Origin: JBBQRS01 sp038214535
GTDB taxonomy: Bacteria > Chloroflexota > Anaerolineae > CG2-30-64-16
Reading direction: 5' to 3'
Assembly (NCBI GenBank): GCA_038214535.1
Contig: JBBQRS010000072.1
Coordinates: forward strand, 1-25,629
Length of the DNA stretch: 25,629 nt
Shown here piece by piece: positions 1 through 7,621 of this stretch. Position numbers and translations under genes: made by a program. The notes below the pieces were generated by a model. It was not told where the DNA came from, made no database searches, and was given only the letters and a program-made list of their open reading frames with translations. Positions within the stretch are counted from its first letter, which is position 1. Every line of letters begins with the position of its first letter.

Positions 1-180
1 TGTTGGCACGAAACATGCTGTGGTTCCTACCGCCCAGACAGGGCTAAATCGTTACCTGGGAGCCAAGCGGCCCCTGCAACCCATTGTAGCCATTTCTTAA
101 GAAAACGCGAGTCTGCGCTACCCTTTTTTCAGGGGACTCATCTTTGCAATAGATGTTTATCACACTTGGAGGCGCTCTGT
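1..180. other. Unassigned 5' edge region
   Basis: No gene is supported before the ATG at 181. The stretch holds a 12-bp perfect palindrome (TTTCTTAAGAAA, 93-104) and a short T-run (about 124-129) bracketed by CCC and GGG. The T-run could be the tail of a terminator for something upstream of the window. I could not match it to a known structural RNA by eye. The only clear signal is the GGAGG at 168-172 that serves the next gene. Confidence 0.4.
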
Positions 181-825
181 ATGGATGTTGATTGGTTCGG
201 TCATTCCTGTTTACGGCTTCGCGAAGGGGGCGTCACGATTATCACCGATCCTTATGATAAGAGCATCGGCTATAACCTGCCGCGGCTGCGGGCCGATATC
301 GTGACCGTCAGTCATGATTCGCCCGGCCATGCCGCTGTCACGGCAGTTAAGCGGGACGGCAAAACGCTGACCCGGCCCGGCGAATATGAGATCGGCGGGG
401 TGTTCGTTACCGGGATTCAGACCTGGCGTGCCTCAGGCGAGGAAGGCGCAGCCAAAGAAGAAAACACGGTCTTCGTGTTCGAGTTCGGCGACCTCACGGT
501 GTGTCACCTGGGTGACCTGGCGAAGGTGCTCACGCAGGCGCAAGTTGAGGCGCTGCCCGGCATTGACGTGCTGTTGACGCCTGTCGGCGGGGGCGGCGCG
601 CTGGACGCGGATGACGCCGCGGAGGTGATCAGTTTGCTGGAGCCGCGCATCGTGATCCCGATGCACTATCAAACCGAGATTGCTGATCTATCTCTGGACC
701 CGTTGGGCCGTTTCCTGAAGGAGATGGGGGTGACGGATGTGATGCCGCAGGAGTCTGCGCGGATCAACCGCAGCCAGCTTCCTGAGGAGACGGAGATCAT
801 CGTCCTGGAGTGCAAACAAGGATAG
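181..825 (+). CDS. MBL-fold metal-dependent hydrolase (UlaG/UPF0173-like)
   Basis: This is a 214-residue protein of the metallo-beta-lactamase fold, in the small single-domain group related to UlaG and UPF0173. The N-terminus shows the usual strand pattern with His8-Ser-Cys and Asp23-Pro. The metal-binding loop reads Ser-His45-Asp-Ser-Pro-Gly-His50, followed later by His-Leu-Gly-Asp and a Pro-Met-His-Tyr near the C-terminus. The canonical HxHxDH motif is therefore incomplete: its second His is Ser and its Asp is Gly, so metal stoichiometry and activity are uncertain. I chose ATG 181 because GGAGG (168-172) lies 8 bases upstream; an in-frame TTG at 166 overlaps that site and is unlikely. There is no signal peptide, so it should be cytoplasmic. 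The TPR lipoprotein starts 9 bp after it, so the two are probably co-transcribed. The substrate is unknown. Confidence 0.85.
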   Translation: MDVDWFGHSCLRLREGGVTIITDPYDKSIGYNLPRLRADIVTVSHDSPGHAAVTAVKRDGKTLTRPGEYEIGGVFVTGIQTWRASGEEGAAKEENTVFVFEFGDLTVCHLGDLAKVLTQAQVEALPGIDVLLTPVGGGGALDADDAAEVISLLEPRIVIPMHYQTEIADLSLDPLGRFLKEMGVTDVMPQESARINRSQLPEETEIIVLECKQG

Positions 826-834
826 CTGACACGA

Positions 835-1593
835 ATGAACCTTCTTCCGGACACACGACGTGTCGGGTTGTTCTGGACAGCGTTGCTGCTCGCGGTCTTG
901 TTGAGCGGCTGCGGGTCTGACGCGCAAGCGCCCAACGCGGGGAATGCGGCACAGGTTGCTGAGCGTTTGTCCGCGGCGCAGACGGCGCTTGACCAGGGCC
1001 GGCTTGATGCTGCGGAGAGCGAATATCGCGCGGCCGCGGAGCTGGACCCACAATCTGCCGCGGCGCGCTTCGGGCTGGGCAATGTGCTCGTTCGACAAGG
1101 CCGACTGCAAGAGGCCGAGGCGGCTTACATGTCTTCGGACGAGCGCGATGCTTATGCGCGCGGTGTCTCCAGCAAGATGCAAGAGGCCGAGGCGGCTTAC
1201 CTGGCTTCGCTGAAGCTCGATCCCCGGCAGGCGGCCGCGCACGCGAATCTGGGCGTTGTCTATTACCAGCAGGGCGACATGGGGAAGGCAGCCGCTGCGT
1301 TTCAAGAGGCGCTGAAGATCAACGCGAAGGATGCGCCGACGCTTTATCTGCTTGCCGCGGTGCGTTTGCAGGAGGGCAATCTGACGGACGCCGAGAAGCT
1401 GTTGAATCAGGCCAGAGACCTCGATCCGAAGCTTCCTGAGGTCTACTATGGGCTAGGCGCGTTATACCGCCTTATGGGTCGGAACACCGACGCGATCACG
1501 GCCTTCGAGAAGTTCCTCGAAATCGGGCCCGGGCAAGATGCTTCTGCAATGGATTACGCGCGGCGCGAGCTCGAAGCGTTGCGAGCCGAATAA
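835..1593 (+). CDS. TPR-repeat lipoprotein
   Basis: This 252-residue protein begins with a lipoprotein signal peptide: two Arg, a hydrophobic stretch, then Leu-Leu-Ser-Gly-Cys with Cys26 as the lipidation site. The rest is tandem tetratricopeptide repeats (about 45-245) with the usual Gly/Ala/Tyr/Pro spacing (for example A-x-FxxGxxL and LDP at helix ends). Such proteins are membrane-anchored scaffolds for protein-protein contacts on the outer face of the cytoplasmic membrane; the partner is not evident. It lies 9 bp after the MBL-fold gene and is probably in its operon. One repeat is interrupted: residues of roughly 98-121 form a 24-residue in-frame insertion bounded by a 23-bp direct repeat (1106-1128 and 1178-1200). 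The insertion breaks the 34-residue TPR period, with helix B of one repeat split from its LDP end. Confidence 0.88.
   Translation: MNLLPDTRRVGLFWTALLLAVLLSGCGSDAQAPNAGNAAQVAERLSAAQTALDQGRLDAAESEYRAAAELDPQSAAARFGLGNVLVRQGRLQEAEAAYMSSDERDAYARGVSSKMQEAEAAYLASLKLDPRQAAAHANLGVVYYQQGDMGKAAAAFQEALKINAKDAPTLYLLAAVRLQEGNLTDAEKLLNQARDLDPKLPEVYYGLGALYRLMGRNTDAITAFEKFLEIGPGQDASAMDYARRELEALRAE
1106..1200 (+). repeat. 23-bp direct repeat pair, 72 bp apart, inside the TPR gene
   Basis: The 23 bases at 1106-1128 recur exactly at 1178-1200. The offset of 72 bp is 24 codons, so the reading frame is kept. The segment between the copies has little TPR character. Confidence 0.9.
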
Positions 1594-1628
1594 TCCTTTC
1601 CGGCGCGGATTTGTGCATCACGGCGACC

Positions 1629-1677
1629 GCCCGGCGATCAATCGCCGGGCTACCCCACAGCGCCGGATCAATCCGGC
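1629..1677. repeat. Two adjacent REP-like hairpins between convergent genes
   Basis: The first hairpin has a 9-bp stem (1629-1637 with 1642-1650). The second has a 6-bp stem (1662-1667 with 1672-1677). Both close on the loop TCAA and both contain the same core GATCAATC, while the outer stem bases differ but remain paired (GGC..GCC versus CCG..CGG). They sit in the 128-bp gap between the TPR gene (plus, ends 1593) and the transglutaminase gene (minus, ends 1722). They could act as a bidirectional terminator or be a dispersed REP/BIME-type element. There is no T-run after either stem. Confidence 0.7.
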
Positions 1678-1721
1678 TGGACGGATTGCCGGATACATTC
1701 TCGGCTTGCGATTCGTTGAGG

Positions 1722-4064
1722 CTACTGGTTTCCTCCGTCGCCGGGCTTCCCCCGCAGTTCGGCGCTGCCTACGTATTCCGTCACCCACTTCTTCCAGAGC
1801 GCAGGCTGTAGCTGTCGCCATTCTTCCGTGACGACCTGAATCTCTGTTTCGGCAGGCGGCTGCTTACCGTAGCGTTGGGCTGCAAACAGGATCGCCAATC
1901 TGGATAACGCCGGGCCGGCGTCGGGGACTTTGTTCCCGAACGCATCGGCGCGTTCCATTGCGGTGAAACTTTCCGGCCACGGGATGTGCAGCCGCCTCGC
2001 CCAAATGCCCAACCACACGAACAAGCGGGGGACCAGATCCGCTGCGCCGAAGAACGCCTCTTGCCGCCGACGGTAGAACAGTGCGCCGGCGCCGGCCGCG
2101 ATCAGCGCGCCGAGGGCGACGGCAAGCCACGGCCAATTGCGCTCGAACCAGCGCGCGAGACCGGATGAAGCCGGAGGCAGCGGGGTTGGACCATCTAGCT
2201 CCCGCTGGTTGCGCAAATCATTGAGTTCGTTAAGATCATCCGGGATCGGCGTCACGGTCGTTTGAGGGAAGAGATCGGCCATAGATTCGGGCCGGGCGAG
2301 CAACGGCTCAGACGCGGTTGGCTCAAACTGAATCCAGCCGTAGGTCGGGAAGTATACTTCAACCCAGGCGTGTGCGTTCCGTTCGAGCACGAGATATTTA
2401 CCGGCCACAACCTGACCTTCTATCGGGGGTGCGATGTAATCGCCCGGCGTATATCCCACCACGAACCGCGCCGGGATCCCCAGAGAGCGCAACATCACGA
2501 CCATCGCGCTGGCGTAGTAGTCGCAATAGCCTTCCTGTACGTCAAACAGGAAGTAGTCTACCGCGTCTGCGCCCGGCGGCGGCGCGGCGAGGGATTGGTT
2601 GTAGGTGAACTCGCGCAAGCGCGTCTCGATTGCGCCGGCGATGTCATACGCGTTCGTGTTGTCGCCGGCGTACTCTCGCGCCAAGTCGAGCACACGCTGC
2701 GGCACCGTGGCGGGTAATTGCAGATAGCGCGCCGTGATCCAATCGGGATACGCGCCCGACTCGTTCTTGAGGTTGTCGGGTGGGGCCAGCGTTGCGGCGG
2801 ATACGACGGTATACGTATCGCCGGAGCCGAAGCGAATGCGGCTGCGCAGGGTGGAAATGCTAAACTGCGTCCCCTGCTCGTCAATGGGTGTCGCGTCTAC
2901 GTCGGTCGGCACGGAGATGCGCACCGGTTGCGGCGGCGCAAAGATGGTCTCCTGGCCGGATTCTAGTGGCCGAACCGTGGCGGTGATCTCCCGATACATG
3001 AAGAAGCCCGGCTCGCCCAGCGGCTGGTTGCGCTCGACGACCCGCACGTCGGGGTCGGTGTTGACCCATCCCGTGCCGGTATAGGTGTCGTACACTGCCG
3101 CGCGCCAGTAAGAGCGGGTTGGGACTTGTGCTTCGAATATCGGCCGATCGGTGAGCGCGACAGGACCGCCGAGCGTCATACTACGCCCGAAGCTGGTTAC
3201 GGCGTCTGCCGGGACGGAATAGGTGACCGATTCATACATTCTTGCCCAGGTGTCGGTGACTTTGCGCCAGGGTTCTTGGAAGGGCCGCATGACGCGTTCA
3301 AGGGTAATGTTGCTGTTCAGGTCGGGCGCCAGCACCGCCAGACCGAGCACCATCAGCGCGAAAATGGCCCCGCCCTTCCAGAAATCCAGAGAAATATCGG
3401 TGGGATAACGGATGTGAGTGAATTGCCACAGGCTTTCATTGCGGGCCAACTCGACGCGCACCGCCAAGAGCAGCACCGACAGCAGGAAAAGGATCAGATA
3501 GAGGTTGAGGTTGTAAGGCGAAAAGTAGAGATTGACGATCAGCGCCGCCGCCACGGGAATTGCGGCAAACGCCACGCTCTGGTGGCGGAAAAGGCTCCAG
3601 ATGGCGAAGAAGGCCAGCCACCAGCAGAGCACGGCGAGCTGCGTCACGAACACGACGTTGTCGGCGCTTGGCTGCCCGTTGATGAGCGCGGATAGCCAGT
3701 CGGCGTTGCGAAACGCGAGTTCCGCGATGCCGTCATGCAGGCCGCGACCAGGCAGCATGGTACGCACGATCCAGAGCGTGATCCACACAATACTGGCGGC
3801 CGTGCCGTAGAGTAAGACGAACGGCGACTGCCAGCGGGTGAGTGCCAACAGGAAGCAGAGCAGCGCGCCGCCTAAAATGACGACACGCACGACCTCGAGA
3901 CCTTCGCTCCATTGGGCGGCAAGGATGGCTTCAGCGAGAATGAGGAGCATGCCGAGGGCGAGAATGAGTGTCCACCACCCGCCCGATCGCGCCAGGCGAC
4001 CAGGGGGCGTGGTCGCAGCCGGAAGATCGGCTGCGGATGTTATGTAGTGACTGTTAATGGACAT
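1722..4064 (-). CDS. Membrane transglutaminase-like protease, TgpA family (copy 1)
   Basis: This 780-residue membrane protein has a cluster of hydrophobic helices in the first 240 residues, a large extracytoplasmic part, and a further helix near 643-664 followed by a cytoplasmic tail with an Arg-rich stop-transfer. The extracytoplasmic part carries a transglutaminase core: Gly-Tyr-Cys514-Asp-Tyr-Tyr, Asn-Ala-His565-Ala-Trp and Phe-Glu581-Pro-Thr. Cys and His are the expected catalytic pair; the third position, usually Asp, is Glu. The architecture (N-terminal TgpA helices, transglutaminase core, C-terminal DUF4129-like tail) matches TgpA, an inner-membrane protein with a periplasmic cysteine-protease-like domain. 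The substrate is unknown. ATG 4064 is the only good start; no strong ribosome binding site precedes it. A near-consensus promoter lies at 4144-4171. Unlike copy 2 at 18046, it has no DUF58 partner beside it. Confidence 0.9.
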   Translation of the reverse strand: MSINSHYITSAADLPAATTPPGRLARSGGWWTLILALGMLLILAEAILAAQWSEGLEVVRVVILGGALLCFLLALTRWQSPFVLLYGTAASIVWITLWIVRTMLPGRGLHDGIAELAFRNADWLSALINGQPSADNVVFVTQLAVLCWWLAFFAIWSLFRHQSVAFAAIPVAAALIVNLYFSPYNLNLYLILFLLSVLLLAVRVELARNESLWQFTHIRYPTDISLDFWKGGAIFALMVLGLAVLAPDLNSNITLERVMRPFQEPWRKVTDTWARMYESVTYSVPADAVTSFGRSMTLGGPVALTDRPIFEAQVPTRSYWRAAVYDTYTGTGWVNTDPDVRVVERNQPLGEPGFFMYREITATVRPLESGQETIFAPPQPVRISVPTDVDATPIDEQGTQFSISTLRSRIRFGSGDTYTVVSAATLAPPDNLKNESGAYPDWITARYLQLPATVPQRVLDLAREYAGDNTNAYDIAGAIETRLREFTYNQSLAAPPPGADAVDYFLFDVQEGYCDYYASAMVVMLRSLGIPARFVVGYTPGDYIAPPIEGQVVAGKYLVLERNAHAWVEVYFPTYGWIQFEPTASEPLLARPESMADLFPQTTVTPIPDDLNELNDLRNQRELDGPTPLPPASSGLARWFERNWPWLAVALGALIAAGAGALFYRRRQEAFFGAADLVPRLFVWLGIWARRLHIPWPESFTAMERADAFGNKVPDAGPALSRLAILFAAQRYGKQPPAETEIQVVTEEWRQLQPALWKKWVTEYVGSAELRGKPGDGGNQ

Positions 4065-4143
4065 TGAACTCGCTTTATAGGAGTCGCAGCTTCAGCTTTC
4101 TCATTGCGCCGGCCGCGCGGTCTTACTGACTGGACTCAGGTTC

Positions 4144-4171
4144 ATTGTAACGCGGGAGGAGTTTCTGTCAA
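4144..4171 (-). promoter_or_regulatory. Sigma-70-type promoter for TgpA copy 1
   Basis: Read on the minus strand, TTGACA (4171-4166) is followed by a 16-bp spacer and TACAAT (4149-4144). Transcription should begin near 4137, giving a leader of about 70 bases before ATG 4064. It is back to back with the plus-strand promoter at 4205. Confidence 0.75.
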
Positions 4172-4204
4172 GTAAGGGTGTTTACAAGACCAGTTACGGG
4201 ATTG

Positions 4205-4233
4205 TTGACGTGATCTCGGCTGGAAGGTACAAT
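4205..4233 (+). promoter_or_regulatory. Sigma-70-type promoter for the M42 peptidase operon
   Basis: TTGACG (4205-4210), a 17-bp spacer and TACAAT (4228-4233). The predicted start is near 4240, about 65 bases before ATG 4305. No other good promoter was seen between the three M42 genes, so it probably serves all three. Confidence 0.78.
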
Positions 4234-4304
4234 TCGATCCTGATGCGTGAATTCGGCACGCGTCATCTCAATCATTCGTGATCGATAGGCATGGCGAGTT
4301 GCTG

Positions 4305-5390
4305 ATGGATAAAAACAAGATTGCAGATATTCTTAAGACGCTGACCCAAACGGACGGTCTTTCGGGGCGCGAAGCTCCGGTGGCCGCTGCGATCCAGGCT
4401 GCTGTCGCGCCGTATTGCGAGACGACGCAACGTGATGCGCTGGGCAGCCTCTTTGCTTTGCAACCGGGCAGCGTAAACCCTCCGGGCCGGGTGATGATCG
4501 CCGCGCACATGGACGAAATCGGCCTGGTCGTGACGAAGATTGAAGGTGGCTTCCTGCACGTCGGGCGGGTCGGCGGGATTGTCCCGCTTTCCTGCGTCGG
4601 GCAAGAAGTGACCGTGTATCCGAGCGGGGCGGGCGCTGAGGCCTACCCGGACGGCATCCACGGCTATATCGGCGAACGCCCGCCGCACTTGAAAGCCGAC
4701 AAGGACAACGGCAAGGGGCCAAACGTCGGCGAATTGCGGGTAGATACGGGTATTGCTCCCCAGGTTCTCGACGCACTCGTGAGAGTCGGGGACCCCGTGG
4801 CAATTCGCGGTGGTTATCTCGAATTGTTGGGCGGGCGAGTCGCCACCAAGGCCCTGGATAATCGCGCCAGCGTGACCGCGATGATCGGGACGCTGGGCTA
4901 TCTTGCCGAGGCGCGCCACGCATGGGATATTGTTGCCGTTGCGACGGTGCAGGAAGAGGTCGGCTTGAAGGGCGCGGCGACCAGCGCATACGGGATTGCA
5001 CCGGATCTGGCGATTGCGATTGACGTGACCTTTGCGGACACGCCGGGTCTTGATGACACTCAGACCGTGGAGATGGATAAGGGGCCGGCCATCGGGTGGG
5101 GGCCAAACCTCCATCCCGGCGTGGTGAAGCAACTCAGGACCGTCGCCGATGCGCTGGAAATCCCGTATGTGAACGAAGTGCTGCCGGGAAATTCCGGCAC
5201 CGACGCCTGGGCTATCCAGGTGGCGCGGGCAGGCATTCCTACGGCGCTGTTGAGCATCCCGATTCGGTATATGCATTCGGCCACGGAGATGCTTGCTGTG
5301 GCCGACGTAGATCGCACGGCGCGCCTGCTTGCGGCGTTTATTGCCCGCCTGGATGCCGATTTTCTCGACTCTCTCGTGGATGAGGTTTGA
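4305..5390 (+). CDS. M42 family metalloaminopeptidase (paralogue 1)
   Basis: This 361-residue protein is a dinuclear-metal aminopeptidase of family M42 (TET / glutamyl-aminopeptidase / FrvX-like). These are cytosolic enzymes that trim peptides and usually assemble as 12-mers. All expected metal and catalytic sites are visible in order: Ala-Ala-His68-Met-Asp, Ala-Leu-Asp-Asn-Arg (bridging Asp), Val-Gln-Glu-Glu-Val-Gly (general base plus ligand), Ile-Asp-Val-Thr, and Tyr-Met-His-Ser near the C-terminus. ATG 4305 aligns with the usual family start (MDKxK..). An in-frame GTG at 4278 would add nine residues with no support. It is the first gene of a three-paralogue operon, and paralogue 2 begins 2 bp after its stop. 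Substrate preference (acidic, basic or neutral N-terminal residues) cannot be read from the sequence. Confidence 0.93.
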   Translation: MDKNKIADILKTLTQTDGLSGREAPVAAAIQAAVAPYCETTQRDALGSLFALQPGSVNPPGRVMIAAHMDEIGLVVTKIEGGFLHVGRVGGIVPLSCVGQEVTVYPSGAGAEAYPDGIHGYIGERPPHLKADKDNGKGPNVGELRVDTGIAPQVLDALVRVGDPVAIRGGYLELLGGRVATKALDNRASVTAMIGTLGYLAEARHAWDIVAVATVQEEVGLKGAATSAYGIAPDLAIAIDVTFADTPGLDDTQTVEMDKGPAIGWGPNLHPGVVKQLRTVADALEIPYVNEVLPGNSGTDAWAIQVARAGIPTALLSIPIRYMHSATEMLAVADVDRTARLLAAFIARLDADFLDSLVDEV

Positions 5391-5392
5391 AC

Positions 5393-6460
5393 ATGCCCGA
5401 ATTGCGCAACACCCTCGAATTGCTGAGCAACGAGTTTGGCCCATCGGGCAGGGAAAGGGCCGTACGTAACCAAATTCGCGACCTGCTTGCTGACGCCGCG
5501 GATCGGATCGAAGTGGATGCGCTCGGTAATCTCTTTGTCTATCGCGCCGGCGCGGGGTCTGAACCGAGGATCCGCGTGCTTGTGGCGGCCCACATGGACG
5601 AAGTGGGTTTCATGGTCACCAAGGTGGAGAAATCGGGTCTCCTGCGTTTTGCGGCCATCGGCGGGCTCGATGCCAGAATGCTGCTGGCGAAACGCGTGGT
5701 GATCGGTGACGCGCGTACGCCGGGGGTGATCGGCGCGCAACCGCCCCACCTGATGCACGGCGATGAGCAGAAGACGCCCGATATGGACAGCCTTACCATA
5801 GATATTGGGGCCACGAACGAGTCGGAGGCGAAGGGCAAGGTCAAAGTGGGCGATTACGGAACCTTTGCGACGCGGTTCGCGACTCTAGGCGACAACGACG
5901 AATGGCCGACGGTGCTTGGCAAGGCGTTCGATGACCGGGCGGGGTGCAGCGTATTGGTTCAATTGTTGCAACAGCCCCATCCAGTAGACCTGATCGGGGT
6001 TTTCACCGTGCAAGAGGAAGTGGGTCTGCGGGGGGCGCGCGTGGCCGCTTTTCGCGAGAAGCCCGATGCGGCGATCGTCCTCGAAGGGACCGTGTGCGAC
6101 GATCTGCCGCGCCCCGAAGAGGAGGACGAGACGCCGGTCACGCGGTTAGGGCAAGGTCCGGCGATTACACTCATGGATTGTTCGCACTTTTCGCATCCGG
6201 GTCTGCTGCGGCTGCTGCAAGAAACGGCGGCGGACGCGGGCATCCCTGTTCAGTACAAAGCTCCCGGCATTGGCGGCACAGACGCCGGCGCGATCCATCT
6301 GGCGCAAGAGGGCATTCCGGCGATCACGGTGGCAACGCCGTGCCGCTACATTCATGGCCCGGCCGCCATCCTGAACCTGAATGATCTGGGTGCGTCAGTG
6401 GACCTGGTGACCGCTGCCTTGCGGCGGTTGACGCCGGACCATCTGGCTTCCACTCTTTGA
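5393..6460 (+). CDS. M42 family metalloaminopeptidase (paralogue 2)
   Basis: This 355-residue second M42 enzyme has intact sites: Ala-Ala-His-Met-Asp-Glu-Val-Gly, Phe-Asp-Asp-Arg-Ala-Gly, Val-Gln-Glu-Glu-Val-Gly-Leu-Arg-Gly, Leu-Glu-Gly-Thr and Tyr-Ile-His-Gly. At the fourth site it carries Glu where paralogues 1 and 3 have Asp, a normal alternative ligand in M42. It also has an acidic insertion after that site (Pro-Arg-Pro-Glu-Glu-Glu-Asp-Glu) that the other two lack, at the place where substrate-pocket differences are expected. ATG 5393 is preferred over the in-frame TTG at 5387 because GAGG (5382-5385) sits 7 bases upstream of the ATG. The ribosome binding site lies inside the end of paralogue 1, which implies translational coupling. 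Confidence 0.93.
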   Translation: MPELRNTLELLSNEFGPSGRERAVRNQIRDLLADAADRIEVDALGNLFVYRAGAGSEPRIRVLVAAHMDEVGFMVTKVEKSGLLRFAAIGGLDARMLLAKRVVIGDARTPGVIGAQPPHLMHGDEQKTPDMDSLTIDIGATNESEAKGKVKVGDYGTFATRFATLGDNDEWPTVLGKAFDDRAGCSVLVQLLQQPHPVDLIGVFTVQEEVGLRGARVAAFREKPDAAIVLEGTVCDDLPRPEEEDETPVTRLGQGPAITLMDCSHFSHPGLLRLLQETAADAGIPVQYKAPGIGGTDAGAIHLAQEGIPAITVATPCRYIHGPAAILNLNDLGASVDLVTAALRRLTPDHLASTL

Positions 6461-6486
6461 TGCTGCCCTTCCATTCGCGTTAAGCG

Positions 6487-6500
6487 GCCCCTGTTGGGGC
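6487..6500 (+). other. Short hairpin just before the ribosome binding site of M42 paralogue 3
   Basis: GCCCC (6487-6491), loop TGTT, GGGGC (6496-6500). The AAGGAG ribosome binding site begins at the next base (6501). It may be a weak processing or attenuation element in the 55-bp gap, or a chance palindrome. Confidence 0.4.
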
Positions 6501-6515
6501 AAGGAGAAACAATCT

Positions 6516-7556
6516 GTGCTCGAGTTGATGACACGGCTCACGGATGCTTTTGGGGTTTCCGGTTTCGAAGATGAGATTCGCTCGGTAATCAAGGATGAGA
6601 TTGCCGATCTTGTGGATGACATGCGCGTGGATGTCCTCGGCAATCTGGTCGCCCGGCGGCAGGGTACGGGCGGTGGCAAGTCCCCGGCAGGGGGCGCGTC
6701 CCCGACAGGGCGTAAACGGTTAATGCTGGCCGCGCACATGGATCAGATTGGGCTGATGGTGACCCACGTGGATCAGCGCGGTTATCTGCGGTTCGCGCCG
6801 ATTGGCGGCGTCTATCCCCTCGCGTGCTGGGGCGCGCAGGTGGCGTTTCGCGATGGCACGGTGGGCACGATTGGGCTGGATGGTCGGGCGAACCCCTCGA
6901 AGGAGCCGCCGACGCTGAAGCAGATGGTCGTGGATGTGGGGGCGACGTGCTACGAAGAGACAAAACAGAAACCCGGCGATGTGGCCGTGTTCTCCCGTCC
7001 CTTTGCGGCCCAGGGAAACGCGTGGTTTGCGCCCAACCTCGACGATCGCATCGGCTGCGCGGTGCTCATCGAGTTGCTACGTCGCCTGAAGGGGCGTGAG
7101 ATCGCGCATGATCTTTACGCTGTTTTTACGACGCAAGAAGAAGTGGGGACGCGCGGGGCAATGACCTCGGCATACGCGGTGCAACCTGATATCGCCCTGG
7201 CGCTGGATGTGACCTTGACCGGCGATATGCCTCATGCCAGCCCGGCGATGGCCGTCGCGCTGGGTTCCGGCCCGGCGATCAAAGTGCAGGATTCGGGAAT
7301 GATCAGCCACACCGGCGTGAACCGGTTGTTGATCGCCGCAGCCGATGAGGCGCAAGTGCCTTATCAGCTTGAAGTGTTGACCGGCGGGACGACCGATGCG
7401 CGCGCCATTCAGTTATCGCGCGAAGGCGTGCCGGTCAGCGTCATTTCGCTCCCCAGCCGCCACGTTCATACGCCTTCGCAGATTGTGGATGCGCGCGACG
7501 TGGAAGGCGCGGTGAAATTGCTGGAAGCGTTTGTGGGGTCGTCGCTGGAACTGTAG
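6516..7556 (+). CDS. M42 family metalloaminopeptidase (paralogue 3)
   Basis: This 346-residue third M42 enzyme has a complete site set: Ala-Ala-His-Met-Asp-Gln, Leu-Asp-Asp-Arg-Ile-Gly, Thr-Gln-Glu-Glu-Val-Gly, Leu-Asp-Val-Thr and His-Val-His-Thr. The start is GTG 6516, chosen because AAGGAGA (6501-6507) lies 8 bases upstream and the family N-terminus fits; an ATG follows four codons later. Residues of about 48-68 form a Gly/Ser/Pro/Lys-rich loop absent from paralogues 1 and 2, encoded by two near-identical 12-bp units at 6681-6692 and 6699-6710 (Ser-Pro-Ala-Gly-Gly-Ala, then Ser-Pro-Thr-Gly-Arg-Lys). The loop precedes the strand leading to the first metal His, so it is probably on the surface. 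The gene ends the operon at a strong hairpin (7579-7611). Confidence 0.93.
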   Translation: MLELMTRLTDAFGVSGFEDEIRSVIKDEIADLVDDMRVDVLGNLVARRQGTGGGKSPAGGASPTGRKRLMLAAHMDQIGLMVTHVDQRGYLRFAPIGGVYPLACWGAQVAFRDGTVGTIGLDGRANPSKEPPTLKQMVVDVGATCYEETKQKPGDVAVFSRPFAAQGNAWFAPNLDDRIGCAVLIELLRRLKGREIAHDLYAVFTTQEEVGTRGAMTSAYAVQPDIALALDVTLTGDMPHASPAMAVALGSGPAIKVQDSGMISHTGVNRLLIAAADEAQVPYQLEVLTGGTTDARAIQLSREGVPVSVISLPSRHVHTPSQIVDARDVEGAVKLLEAFVGSSLEL

Positions 7557-7578
7557 TATAGCCCCCCTCGGGGCGCTC

Positions 7579-7611
7579 ACGTGCAACGCACCTGCGAGGT
7601 GCATTGCACGT
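7579..7611. terminator. Long hairpin between convergent genes
   Basis: A 15-bp stem (7579-7593 with 7597-7611) closes on a 3-base loop. Its one imperfect pair is C-A in plus-strand RNA but becomes a U-G wobble in minus-strand RNA, so the fold is fully paired only for the transcript of the minus gene at 7622. No T-run follows on either strand. A smaller GGGG/CCCC palindrome precedes it (7564-7573). It is likely a bidirectional terminator or a dispersed palindromic repeat. Confidence 0.65.
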
Positions 7612-7621
7612 CGCTGCCTGA

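Noticed and set aside
1..180. Structural RNA at the left edge (SRP, tmRNA, RNase P or 6S)
   Set aside because: I compared the conserved core motifs of these RNAs by eye and found none. The T-run alone is not enough.
4272..5444. Minus-strand frame of 390 codons over M42 paralogue 1
   Set aside because: It is fully antisense to a clear enzyme gene. The open frame follows from high GC at third positions, and it shows no domain.
6657..6720. CRISPR-like or tandem repeat array
   Set aside because: There are only two 12-bp units, inside a gene and in frame. No array of repeats with spacers exists anywhere in the window.
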